Positions 45,129 through 53,229 of a stretch of DNA of 64,000 nt are shown here, one piece after another. Each line of letters starts with the position of its first letter. Within the stretch, counting starts at the first letter, position 1. The notes below the pieces were generated by a model that saw only the letters and a list, made by a program, of their open reading frames with translations, did no database searches and had not been told where the DNA came from. The DNA is from a virus: positions 1 to 64,000 of the IMG/VR virus record IMGVR_UViG_3300030117_005585; one strand, 5' to 3'. Position numbers and translations under genes: made by a program.

Positions 45129-45430
45129 TAATCCATCTCCCTACCGAAAAAATCATAATTTAGTTTTATGTACTTTTCCCACTCAGCCGGAACCTCTGAT
45201 TCTTCATAAATTGCTTCTACTGGACATTCGGGTTCACAAGCAGCACAATCTATACATTCATCAGGATCAATGTAAAGTGAATCGGTTTCCTTTGGGATAA
45301 AACCATCTGCTTTTGCCTCTTCACCTGAACCCTCTTTATCATAAGGCCCGTGAATACAATCTACTGGACAAACCTCAACACAAGCAGTATCGCAAGTTCC
45401 TACACATGGTTCTACTATTATATATGGCAT
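45128..45430 (-). CDS. FdxA-type 7Fe (3Fe-4S/4Fe-4S) ferredoxin
   Basis: This 100-residue protein has nine Cys at residues 9, 13, 17, 21, 25, 59, 62, 65 and 69. CVEVCPVDC and 'DECIDCAACEPECPVEAI' match bacterial 7Fe ferredoxins such as Azotobacter FdI. Cys 9, 17 and 69 would hold the 3Fe-4S cluster and Cys 21, 59, 62 and 65 the 4Fe-4S cluster. The C-terminal 'SEVPAEWEKYIKLNYDFF' is also FdxA-like. An insertion of about 18 residues, rich in Gly/Glu/Lys, separates the two halves. The gene lies in the baseplate operon between tail genes with 1-2 base spacing, so it is co-expressed with virion parts. Electron transfer to a host or phage enzyme, or a structural role, are both open. Confidence 0.9.
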   Translation of the reverse strand: MPYIIVEPCVGTCDTACVEVCPVDCIHGPYDKEGSGEEAKADGFIPKETDSLYIDPDECIDCAACEPECPVEAIYEESEVPAEWEKYIKLNYDFFGREMD

Positions 45431-45432
45431 TT

Positions 45433-46590
45433 TTATCTCACTACTTTAAATGAAAAATCATCATCGAAGTATTGTACAGTTTCTTCATCTGTATTACTTC
45501 CACTTACAACCTTAAATTCAAATTTATAATATCTTTCTGCTTGTAATCCATCTAACCATAGATTGAAGTAATTACCTGTAGAATCACAGCTAACTAAAGA
45601 GCCAGTTCCAAATGGTATTATTACATCGCCTGTTTGGTCGTCCAATACTGAGTAATAAACACCATCACCACCAATTCTGTCTATACTACCACTTGGTAGG
45701 TATTTGACTGTGAGATATTCAGAAGAAGTATTTGAATATGATTTAGCTGGGTATCTTTCTCTACCAACCACTCTAAATCTAACTCTTGACTTTTCTTTGT
45801 ATTCAGGTCTTAAACTTTTCATATAAAATTGTAAATCTTCGATATCGGTTGATGATAGTGATTCGAGAGAGCCTGTGCTCCATTTTGTGTCAAACCATTC
45901 AACTTCTAATTTTGGTGGATATATAGTGTTTGTTTGTCTTGAGAAAAATTTGAAATTACCTAAATGGTCGGTATTTCCCTCTTCACCAGAACCACTTCTT
46001 ACTGTTACACCATTATCTGTCACTTTAATACTTCCACTTCTTCTAACTATAAATCCTTCATTGGTGTAAGTTTCATCTAACCACTTATTTACAATTGGTG
46101 TGACATCCATTCTCATATCACCAGTTGACCAAAAGAAAGACTGTGATGCGTAAACTTCATCATGCCAAGTCCCACCTTGTTCATTAGTGAAAGATGAAGA
46201 AGCCGGATCCCAAAAGTCTTCTTCTTCAATTCCTGTTTTGTAAGCCCAACTAGCACCTTGTGTTGTAGTTGGATTATCCATATCAAATCCCTCTCCCTCA
46301 ACCCAACTTTGACTTACAGGCCAAGCCCATAAAGATTGACTGTATGATAAATCAGTAGGATTAGCATCGTACATATTGAGATAAAATTTAGGATTCACAA
46401 TCTGTCCTCTAACAATTGATTGTGAAATGTAAGATAAATCGAATTTTATGAGTATACGAGAAACTTTTATATTAGTTCCATCGCTTTTCATATTTTTTTG
46501 TACTTCTAATATTTCATCCAAACCTGTATTTTTACTACTTGAGGCTTGATATAAAGTTGTATCTATGTCTGGAAAAATAAAATAATGCAT
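45433..46590 (-). CDS. Tail structural protein, DNRLRE-like
   Basis: This 385-residue beta-rich protein opens MHYFIFPDIDTTLYQASSSK. The 'ISRILIKFDLSYISQSI' and 'RMDVTPIVNKWLDETYTNEG' patterns recall DNRLRE-type surface domains in which two strands flank a conserved Trp. The C-terminal half is Ig-like. Its start overlaps the gp6 stop by one base. It likely decorates the baseplate or tail. Confidence 0.65.
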   Translation of the reverse strand: MHYFIFPDIDTTLYQASSSKNTGLDEILEVQKNMKSDGTNIKVSRILIKFDLSYISQSIVRGQIVNPKFYLNMYDANPTDLSYSQSLWAWPVSQSWVEGEGFDMDNPTTTQGASWAYKTGIEEEDFWDPASSSFTNEQGGTWHDEVYASQSFFWSTGDMRMDVTPIVNKWLDETYTNEGFIVRRSGSIKVTDNGVTVRSGSGEEGNTDHLGNFKFFSRQTNTIYPPKLEVEWFDTKWSTGSLESLSSTDIEDLQFYMKSLRPEYKEKSRVRFRVVGRERYPAKSYSNTSSEYLTVKYLPSGSIDRIGGDGVYYSVLDDQTGDVIIPFGTGSLVSCDSTGNYFNLWLDGLQAERYYKFEFKVVSGSNTDEETVQYFDDDFSFKVVR

Positions 46591-48587
46591 TAGTAACTAC
46601 CTCCGGCAGAGCCACCACTATTAGTGTCGCCTACACATTTACCTTCAATATCAATTGATGGAAATTTTAGTTCGAAACAACTCGGATCCATAGATGGGTA
46701 AACAACACCACCTTTGGTGGCACTCTTTATGTCATACAAATTTCCTGAATATCCTTCCGCACGATTGAATTTGTTTACAATCTGAACGGGTGGTCTGTCT
46801 TGTGAACTTGTTTCTTCATCAACATCATCAGGTGGAACAACTGCTGCTACACCATCAACTAAAGATATCTGATAAGCTAAATCCGATAGAACTATTGGTT
46901 GTCCTATTTGCCACTTATCAGTATCAAAGAATTCTCTAACTTTTTGTACTGACTGTAGGACAACTTGTTCCTTATTATAACCTGATTTAGCTAGTAAATT
47001 GAACTTGACACCTACATTAATAACATAGGCGTCTTTAATATTAACAGCGTCTGTAATCATTCTAAACTGTGTTAGATAAGTTTGAATGTTTTCTTTGACT
47101 GCTTGATTAACCTGAGTTAATTGTTTACCCGCATCATACCCTAAGACATATAGGTTTAATGCTAAGGGATTTTCTACTCTCACCCTGTTACCAGGCAAAG
47201 TGAATGTATTAGCAGGCCCTTGGTCTATCTGAGAGTCTTGTACGATATATGCTTTAGCAATATTACCATACTTAGGTGGTAGGGCGTAGACTCTAGTTAT
47301 ATAGTCGGCTTTAGTTACTGCTCTTGATTGTGCTTGAAAGTAAGATAGTGTATTCTGTTTTACTTCTCCAACACTTTCCGCACCTTTACCACCGGATGTT
47401 GGATTTGGATTTATGACCGCTATAGAGTCTTTTACAGTGTTTACCAATGCTGAATCTAGTCCAACCTCATTCAATGAAATGGTTTGATTAGTTATCGAAG
47501 TTATTGAATTTGAATTTACATTATGATTAACACCACCACCATATCTGTATGTAATTACAAGTGTAGTATTCGATGGTGCTTGACCATATGTTCTAGTGTT
47601 CAAAAAGTTAGAAGGGTCGAAAGCCGTTCCTAAGTATGTTGGTGAGCCTGGCAAAGTTGAACCAACTGAGTCAGGATTAGGAACTAACTCTTCATCTGGA
47701 CTATCTGATATTCCAGCTCCAAATCTCAATTCTGTTCTATTATCTGTTCTGACATAGCATGTGAATCTACGTGCAGTTTTCAAAAGTTTTAACAAATACG
47801 GTGCTTGGTCTTTGTACTGAAAGTCATCATTACCTTCTGTATTTAAATTTTCAACATCTGTATACACAGTGTCTTGTGCTAAAAAAGGAACTTCGTACCA
47901 ACTATTACCGTCATCATCTGTACAACTTATTATTTCAGTAACATTTGAGTTAGCTAAAGCAATTCTAGTATATTTTTCAGAATCACCAAATGAAAATCTT
48001 TCGGTTGCAACTTCACCACTTTCTATTTTTGCAACCTTTTTAAGTAAGTATGTTACAGGTGTATTTCCAGAACTTTCATATACTGTTTTTGACATTGGGT
48101 CATATGAGCTTGAAAATTTAAAATTAACATCGCTTGTTGTTCTAAATGTAATACCCGTTTGGGAAGCTAATTGCATACCAGCGTCAATTTTCATAGCATA
48201 ATTTAAGTTTGGAAAAACTTTGTAATCCGCACCTGTTCCCGAAGATGCTGCTGGTACAAGTTGCATGACTTCAACTTCACCAAAAGATGGAGTTGCTAAT
48301 TTAGGTTTATATCCGAAAGACTGAGCCATATTGTATACGGTTCTTTTTTCTTCTGCAAAAGCCAGTAAAGACTCTTTAAATTGATTATCTATATAGTATG
48401 AAAGAACATCACCGACATAACTAGCCATTTCAATAAACATCATACCTGGCGAAGCCTCATTAAAATCATTGTATGTATTTGGAAAGTAAACTTTCGCAAA
48501 CTCTATTAAGTTGGATTTGAATGAACTAAAGTCTTTATTTAAATATCTGACTTCTTTTTTGGATGTTTTTGGTACATTGTACGGCAT
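46590..48587 (-). CDS. gp6: Baseplate wedge protein, gp6-like
   Basis: This 665-residue protein has the N-terminal gp6/J pattern: 'YLNKDFSSFKSNLIEFAKVY' then 'SPGMMFIEMASYVGDVLSYY' and 'LLAFAEEKRTVYNMAQSFGY'. The central and C-terminal blocks have 'GKQLTQVNQAVKENIQTYLT' and 'LSDLAYQISLVDGVAAVVPP', seen in baseplate J-like proteins. In T4 gp6 forms the inner wedge ring with gp7 and gp53. It follows gp25, as expected. T4 gp6 is 660 residues, so length fits. Confidence 0.9.
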   Translation of the reverse strand: MPYNVPKTSKKEVRYLNKDFSSFKSNLIEFAKVYFPNTYNDFNEASPGMMFIEMASYVGDVLSYYIDNQFKESLLAFAEEKRTVYNMAQSFGYKPKLATPSFGEVEVMQLVPAASSGTGADYKVFPNLNYAMKIDAGMQLASQTGITFRTTSDVNFKFSSSYDPMSKTVYESSGNTPVTYLLKKVAKIESGEVATERFSFGDSEKYTRIALANSNVTEIISCTDDDGNSWYEVPFLAQDTVYTDVENLNTEGNDDFQYKDQAPYLLKLLKTARRFTCYVRTDNRTELRFGAGISDSPDEELVPNPDSVGSTLPGSPTYLGTAFDPSNFLNTRTYGQAPSNTTLVITYRYGGGVNHNVNSNSITSITNQTISLNEVGLDSALVNTVKDSIAVINPNPTSGGKGAESVGEVKQNTLSYFQAQSRAVTKADYITRVYALPPKYGNIAKAYIVQDSQIDQGPANTFTLPGNRVRVENPLALNLYVLGYDAGKQLTQVNQAVKENIQTYLTQFRMITDAVNIKDAYVINVGVKFNLLAKSGYNKEQVVLQSVQKVREFFDTDKWQIGQPIVLSDLAYQISLVDGVAAVVPPDDVDEETSSQDRPPVQIVNKFNRAEGYSGNLYDIKSATKGGVVYPSMDPSCFELKFPSIDIEGKCVGDTNSGGSAGGSY

Positions 48588-48600
48588 AGAATTTCTCCGA

Positions 48601-49116
48601 TTATAAGGTATAGAAAGGGTCTAGTGTGTCGTACTCACCATCACCAATTATTGAATCTGTTAACTCATCATACATAGACTCACCGCCTGCTTGCCCAACA
48701 GTTGCGATATCATCTTTTCTCAAATTTAAATCTAGTGTAGCAACCCTTTGGTCTATGTCAATACTGAAATTCATCTTTACATTGATTTTATTTGGGTTTC
48801 TTTCATCAGATGTTGTAACTATATCTACCACTTTGACATATGGCAACCACTCAGTCAAAGCTGCTCTTATTGCCTCTTCTACTTTTTCAGCTATACTACC
48901 ATCATCTGGCTCAAAAATAACTTTCATCAATTCGCTTCCAAACGTGGGATTACCCAACCGCTCGCCCTTCATCGTCAATAATAAATTTCTTATGTTAGAA
49001 CGTGTTTGTTGTAAAGTTGTTCTTGTTTTATTAAAGAATCCTTGACTACCATAATCTAATGGTAGAGATATTCCTATAAAAACATCTGGATTTAAATCTT
49101 TTTCTAAATTAGACAT
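48601..49116 (-). CDS. gp25: Baseplate wedge protein, gp25-like
   Basis: This 171-residue protein has the GPW_gp25 signature: 'IRNLLLTMKGERLGNPTFGS' and 'AEKVEEAIRAALTEWLPYVK'. gp25 starts the contractile sheath in T4. It is adjacent to gp6. T4 gp25 is 132 residues. The extra ~35 C-terminal residues are acidic. It supports a contractile tail although no sheath gene is in the window. Confidence 0.92.
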   Translation of the reverse strand: MSNLEKDLNPDVFIGISLPLDYGSQGFFNKTRTTLQQTRSNIRNLLLTMKGERLGNPTFGSELMKVIFEPDDGSIAEKVEEAIRAALTEWLPYVKVVDIVTTSDERNPNKINVKMNFSIDIDQRVATLDLNLRKDDIATVGQAGGESMYDELTDSIIGDGEYDTLDPFYTL

Positions 49117-49586
49117 TATTTTTTCCCATCTTTTTTATCTAATGCTGCCATCACTCCTCTATAATCTTTTGTTAAATTACTCATCACATCTTGTACTGCT
49201 GGATTGGATGTGTCAGCACCAGCTGCTTGTGCTGTTTGTATAGCAGATGCTTGTCTTTTAGTTTCGGCATTACCTAACATATTACCGTAACCTAAAGCAT
49301 CAGCCATCTTTGAAGTATCAAATGTTCCCCCACCCATCGTTGGATATTCATCCATTTCTTGTGAGTGTGCTGTTTCATTGAGTATTTTGTTTAGAACAGG
49401 ATCTTTAACATAAGTTTTTTGTTCTTTGCGTTTGGGTAATACATCGGGTACATCAAACCCACCATTGGATTTAGACATTACTGACTTTTTACCTTCGTTA
49501 ATAAATATATCCGTTATCTGTTTTTTTACTTCTTGTTTAACTACTTCTCTAATTAAACCAACAAGTGCTTTTGTTTTATTAGCCAT
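49116..49586 (-). CDS. Unrecognised tail-operon protein
   Basis: This 156-residue protein is mainly helical, with Lys-rich N-terminus 'ALVGLIREVVKQEVKKQITD'. Its stop overlaps the gp25 start by one base. Position suggests a baseplate or assembly factor. A good AGGAG and an AT-rich element lie upstream. Confidence 0.65.
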   Translation of the reverse strand: MANKTKALVGLIREVVKQEVKKQITDIFINEGKKSVMSKSNGGFDVPDVLPKRKEQKTYVKDPVLNKILNETAHSQEMDEYPTMGGGTFDTSKMADALGYGNMLGNAETKRQASAIQTAQAAGADTSNPAVQDVMSNLTKDYRGVMAALDKKDGKK

Positions 49587-49602
49587 AATAACTCCTATTT
49601 TA

Positions 49603-49612
49603 TATAAATATT
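49603..49612 (-). promoter_or_regulatory. AT-rich recurring element before 156-residue gene
   Basis: AAATATTTATATAAAATAGGAG on the coding strand lies 17 bases before the ATG, in the 40-base gap after the coiled-coil gene. Confidence 0.35.
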
Positions 49613-49626
49613 TTACTTTTAATTAT

Positions 49627-50142
49627 TTATTTAATTCCAAGCTGTTTGTTCTTTTGTTCATTAACTTTATCAGATTCTTCCTTATCTTTGACTGCTTTTT
49701 GTAATCTGTCTTTTATTTGCTTTGTACTAACTTTTAGGTTATCGACAGTTGGCTCTAAAATGTCACTTACACTACCTAAGTCTTGAATCTCACCTTTAAA
49801 TTTGTCCATAAGTTTTTCTTGAATTAAAGATATGGCAGCAGCAGCCGGATTCAATGCTGAACCAATCACATTGGCTTCTCTTAACTTTTCAGCACCACTT
49901 AGTCCTGATTTGGCAGTTCTGAGTAAACTCGATAATTGATTTTTAAAATTATCAATAGTGACTTGTGTATTTTCTAAATTAGTTATTCTATCTAATACTT
50001 TATTAACTTCACTAATAGTATCAGAACCACCTTTACCTGACCTGATTTTAGCGACTAATTTTTTCGAGTCCTTTGACAAATCGTCAATCGGATTATTAAC
50101 ACTTCGTTTGATAAAATTTCTTACATTGTCTCCTAATCCCAT
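49627..50142 (-). CDS. Coiled-coil tail-operon protein
   Basis: This 171-residue alpha-helical protein has coiled-coil stretches (~15-90 and ~115-165) and an Ala-rich centre (GSALNPAAAAISL). Its start overlaps the gp5-like gene. It is likely a hub-associated or tail-assembly protein, perhaps a tape-measure-like or chaperone helper. No family recognised. Confidence 0.65.
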   Translation of the reverse strand: MGLGDNVRNFIKRSVNNPIDDLSKDSKKLVAKIRSGKGGSDTISEVNKVLDRITNLENTQVTIDNFKNQLSSLLRTAKSGLSGAEKLREANVIGSALNPAAAAISLIQEKLMDKFKGEIQDLGSVSDILEPTVDNLKVSTKQIKDRLQKAVKDKEESDKVNEQKNKQLGIK

Positions 50143-51431
50143 TATCCTCTAACTCCTGCAGGATCAGTAATTTTTTCCACTTCGTAATTCTTACTAACAA
50201 TGTTTTCATCTAATTCAGGCCACTCTGCATTACTAAACAATTCTTCTACATCTAAATCATCTTCAGGTAGAGGTGGTGCTTTTCTATTTGGAACAAAAAC
50301 CTTATCACTGTAAAACCTAGGTACTCCTTCAAGTTCACTTCTTAAATCTTGTATTGATTTTCTAAATTTTTCTCTCGCATTTGTAATATCTGTATCTTGT
50401 TTGGCTTTTATCATTTCGTTTAGGAAAGCTAAATTTGCTAATAACATATCATCTAAAAAATCGTTCAATGCTTTTCCTATGACTGCAGGCCCGGCTTTAG
50501 AATCACCAACATATGTTCCTAAGTTTACAGTTCCATTTTCTGTTTCTAAATTAATTGAAGTCTGTGCTGATAAGTTTATATTTCTGTCAGCAAATCCGAA
50601 AATATCACCACCTGGTGAAGAAACTTCTCCGAACCCTTTGGCATTAAGAGATACGCTATCTGCGTTCAACGATATTACAGAACTTAGAGCTCCACCTAAA
50701 TTTTTAGATAACATCTGACTCGGTGAGGCGTTTCTAAGAGGTATATGTCCATTGTTAGTAATGTAGATATTTGCCTCATCTAAATTTACATCTTCGACAT
50801 GAGCTAAGTCTTCATTAAATCTTTTAGCAGTAATATTACCAGAACTTTTACTCTGACCTACAGTCAACTTCATAAAAGGTTGTACAAAATTATTATCGCT
50901 ACCAAAATGTATAGATTGTCCAAATCTACCTTGTATGACAGTATCTCCTTGTTCACAATAAATCTTTCTGTTGAATTTTGTTAATTGTTCATAAGGTTTA
51001 CCATCTCCTTTTGAAAAGGGAACTCTATTCATATTGACTTTTCCAAACAAATTCAAAGGATTAAAGTAATAGAGTTGTCCTAAATAACTAGCAACATTAA
51101 CCACTTCACCTATAATTGGATATTGAATTATATGTGGGGATAAAGGTTTTGCTAAATCATCTAAAACTTCTCCTGTGGGTTGACTATATTTTAGACTAAC
51201 GGTTACAGCACCCAACATTGATAAATCAACATTACCATCAGGACCTACTGGAAAATCTTTATCTTTTGGGTCTAAATGACATTTAACAACTTGCGCTGGT
51301 TCTATTTCATAAAACTCATCTGATGTAGACATTTGTTCTATTAAATCTACAACATTACTTTGATTCATAAAACCAGTGCTACTACCTATTGAGGCAACAG
51401 AGTTAGTAACTTTTCTATAGCCAGGTTGCAT
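50142..51431 (-). CDS. gp5: Baseplate hub/spike protein, gp5-like without lysozyme
   Basis: This 429-residue protein has a gp5-type OB-fold region (~60-200) with 'PIIGEVVNVASYLGQLYYFN' and 'IQGRFGQSIHFGSDNNF'. A 'NINLSAQTSINLETENGTVN' segment (~290-320) resembles the triple-stranded beta-helix spike. No lysozyme domain is present, unlike T4 gp5. It probably forms the hub and needle tip. The cell-wall-degrading function must be supplied elsewhere, perhaps by the 3D-domain protein at 62.5 kb. Confidence 0.75.
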   Translation of the reverse strand: MQPGYRKVTNSVASIGSSTGFMNQSNVVDLIEQMSTSDEFYEIEPAQVVKCHLDPKDKDFPVGPDGNVDLSMLGAVTVSLKYSQPTGEVLDDLAKPLSPHIIQYPIIGEVVNVASYLGQLYYFNPLNLFGKVNMNRVPFSKGDGKPYEQLTKFNRKIYCEQGDTVIQGRFGQSIHFGSDNNFVQPFMKLTVGQSKSSGNITAKRFNEDLAHVEDVNLDEANIYITNNGHIPLRNASPSQMLSKNLGGALSSVISLNADSVSLNAKGFGEVSSPGGDIFGFADRNINLSAQTSINLETENGTVNLGTYVGDSKAGPAVIGKALNDFLDDMLLANLAFLNEMIKAKQDTDITNAREKFRKSIQDLRSELEGVPRFYSDKVFVPNRKAPPLPEDDLDVEELFSNAEWPELDENIVSKNYEVEKITDPAGVRG

Positions 51432-51433
51432 AA

Positions 51434-51820
51434 TTAATTCTCCACCTTTCCTATTTCATTTATATCATCAGAGTGTTTTTGTGCATCAGCTGCTACCTCT
51501 TCTACAGCAGACATTAGTTGTTCCTTTTCCGCATCACTCAAACCAAACTCTTCTTCAGCACCACCTTTGTTTTCTGTGGATATAAGTCTTTGAACTATAC
51601 TGGCAACTTTAACTAATTGGTCGTCGTTCTTTACATTAATTTCTAAGTATTCTTTTAACATAGGAATTATTTGAACTGCTGTGTCACCGTCTTTAATAAA
51701 TCCAACAACTTCTTTCATCAGAACTTCCAATTGTTCTTTATTTCTTGCCGTATTATCGTATATATCTTTAAATAAGTCTGACAATGACTTACCATCAAAG
51801 ATTTCATAATCATTTGCCAT
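51434..51820 (-). CDS. Unrecognised acidic tail-operon protein
   Basis: This 128-residue acidic helical protein opens MANDYEIFDGKSLSDLFKDI. It lies two bases before the gp5-like gene and has its own AT-rich element, so it begins the late tail operon. Such proteins occur at this place in marine T4-like phages. Function unknown. Confidence 0.65.
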   Translation of the reverse strand: MANDYEIFDGKSLSDLFKDIYDNTARNKEQLEVLMKEVVGFIKDGDTAVQIIPMLKEYLEINVKNDDQLVKVASIVQRLISTENKGGAEEEFGLSDAEKEQLMSAVEEVAADAQKHSDDINEIGKVEN

Positions 51821-51855
51821 TTTTATCCTCTGAATTGTTATAGAATTGTATCATA

Positions 51856-51865
51856 TATAAATATT
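51856..51865 (-). promoter_or_regulatory. AT-rich recurring element heading the baseplate operon
   Basis: AAATATTTATATATGATACAA lies 36 bases before the 128-residue gene. It is the first such element of the long baseplate operon. A TGATACAAT string follows and could be an extended -10. Confidence 0.4.
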
Positions 51866-51907
51866 TAGATTTTCAACTTTTGATTAATATATATTATATT
51901 TATATAT

Positions 51908-51927
51908 AGGGTGAAACTCCCTTTTTT
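51908..51927 (+). promoter_or_regulatory. Weak hairpin plus T-run in leader of plus-strand gene
   Basis: AGGGTGAAACTCCCT forms a short stem with one T-T mismatch, followed by six T's, 21 bases before the plus-strand ATG. It could be an attenuator. It shares its loop and stem text with the terminator after the same gene. Confidence 0.45.
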
Positions 51928-51948
51928 GTTAACTAATGGAGAATAAAC

Positions 51949-52170
51949 ATGAAGGAAATAATAACAATGGTAAAAGGCTACATAGATGATTTAGCTCATC
52001 TTATGATGTCTTTTGTAGCCATAGGTGCTATATCTGAAGTAATATTCGGTACTGGCGTCTTTGGTGTCAATGTTATTGGTAACCTGACATCTATCATAAA
52101 CACATTCGGCGAATCTGGTTTCGCTGGGTTAGTCGCGTTGTTGGTGTTGGTGGGTTTGTTTCGTAAGTAG
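51949..52170 (+). CDS. Small membrane protein, holin-like candidate
   Basis: This 73-residue plus-strand gene has two hydrophobic segments, 'LMMSFVAIGAISEVIFGTGV' (~17-36) and 'GFAGLVALLVLVGLF' (~56-71), with a short loop and a basic end (RK). TGGAG precedes the ATG. A strong terminator follows at 52,186. It stands alone between two minus-strand operons. Size and topology fit a class II holin or a small phage membrane protein. No lysozyme gene is next to it, so holin function is only a suggestion. Confidence 0.65.
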   Translation: MKEIITMVKGYIDDLAHLMMSFVAIGAISEVIFGTGVFGVNVIGNLTSIINTFGESGFAGLVALLVLVGLFRK

Positions 52171-52185
52171 TTCTAAAACAAAGAA

Positions 52186-52212
52186 GGGGAGTGAAAACTC
52201 CCCTTTTTTTTT
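52186..52212 (+). terminator. Rho-independent terminator after plus-strand membrane gene
   Basis: A perfect GGGGAGT/ACTCCCC stem with GAAA tetraloop is followed by nine T's. It ends the plus-strand membrane-protein transcript 16 bases past its stop and overlaps the stop codon of the gp55 gene on the other strand. Confidence 0.9.
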
Positions 52213-52972
52213 ATTCTCTAGTTAAAGAGCCTGTATAAGATACATCAACGACACCCTCTTTTTCGAATTCAGAATATAATCTCTTATTATACTTTTTCAT
52301 AACATTAATAATACGAGTTATATGTTGTGTATTAGAACCTGTCATTTCTCGAATAAGAATATACAGTGCCTTTTTATTGAAGTTTTCTAAGTTTTGTTTT
52401 ATCCTAAAGAGATGTAGTACAGAGTCGGCAACTCTAATATCTTTATCTCTACGAAATATATTTGTTAGATTATATTCCCAAAATCTAACCAACTCTTCTG
52501 TAAATAAAGAATTAATTTCGGTTCTCTCACTTAAATTAGTTTCACCTGTTATGTTTCTTTTATAATCTAAAACATCTATTCCATCGTGTATCTTACCCAT
52601 TTTGTAATTCTTATTATTATTTAGAATAAGGTAGTTTTTAGCAACAATACTAAAGTAAGAAAATGCTTTTCCTTTACCTTCTTTAAATTTGTGCATGTTC
52701 ATCACAAGAAAAGATACCACTTCATTCTTTACTTCTTCAGATGTTGTATCGAAGTAATAAAACTTAAACGTATGAATTATGTTCTCTGCTAATTTATCAA
52801 AAGCAGCTCTTATATGTTCATTGTAAATCTTATTTCTTAAACTTGGACTGTCACTATTATTATATCTTATTATTGCTTTCTCAGTTCCCTGATGAAAATA
52901 ATAGTTCTTTGGTCTCTTCTTTCTTTTCTTTCTTTTCTTTGCTACTGAGCCTGATGTTTGCATTGATGGCAT
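52211..52972 (-). CDS. gp55: Late-transcription sigma factor, gp55-like
   Basis: This 253-residue protein has a sigma70 region-2-like core (~80-125) with 'FDKLAENIIHTFKFYYFDTT' and 'EGKGKAFSYFSIVAKNYLI', the pattern of T4-type gp55. A very basic N-terminus (KKRKKRKKRPKNYY) precedes it. gp55 directs host RNA polymerase to late promoters with the sliding clamp. Its presence implies short AT-rich late promoters. The recurring TATTTATA/TATAAATA elements in this window are the candidates. Its stop is inside the plus-strand terminator. Confidence 0.85.
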   Translation of the reverse strand: MPSMQTSGSVAKKRKKRKKRPKNYYFHQGTEKAIIRYNNSDSPSLRNKIYNEHIRAAFDKLAENIIHTFKFYYFDTTSEEVKNEVVSFLVMNMHKFKEGKGKAFSYFSIVAKNYLILNNNKNYKMGKIHDGIDVLDYKRNITGETNLSERTEINSLFTEELVRFWEYNLTNIFRRDKDIRVADSVLHLFRIKQNLENFNKKALYILIREMTGSNTQHITRIINVMKKYNKRLYSEFEKEGVVDVSYTGSLTRE

Positions 52973-53229
52973 TACTGTTGTTCTCCTCTAAAGTTATCTA
53001 ATTGTTTTATTATATTTTTTATTTCATCAAAGATTACACCTGTTTCATCATCAGATTCAAATGAACCTCTGTAATCTATTTTTTTCAAATCAAATTGAAT
53101 TTTTTCTACTGCTTCCATAAAATTTGAAACCCAATCTTCTAACATTTCTTGTTTGAGATTTAAATTCCATATCACATAACAAGATGTTAAAAACAGTAAG
53201 GTTACAATTGTAAAAGATACTTCTAACAT
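52972..53229 (-). CDS. Small N-anchored membrane protein
   Basis: This 85-residue protein has an N-terminal membrane segment (VSFTIVTLLFLTSCYVIW) and an acidic helical tail. Its stop and start overlap the gp55 and HD genes by one base each, so all are co-translated. Similar small membrane proteins lie next to gp55 in marine T4-like phages. A Cys within the hydrophobic segment is not in a clear lipobox. Function unknown. Confidence 0.65.
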   Translation of the reverse strand: MLEVSFTIVTLLFLTSCYVIWNLNLKQEMLEDWVSNFMEAVEKIQFDLKKIDYRGSFESDDETGVIFDEIKNIIKQLDNFRGEQQ

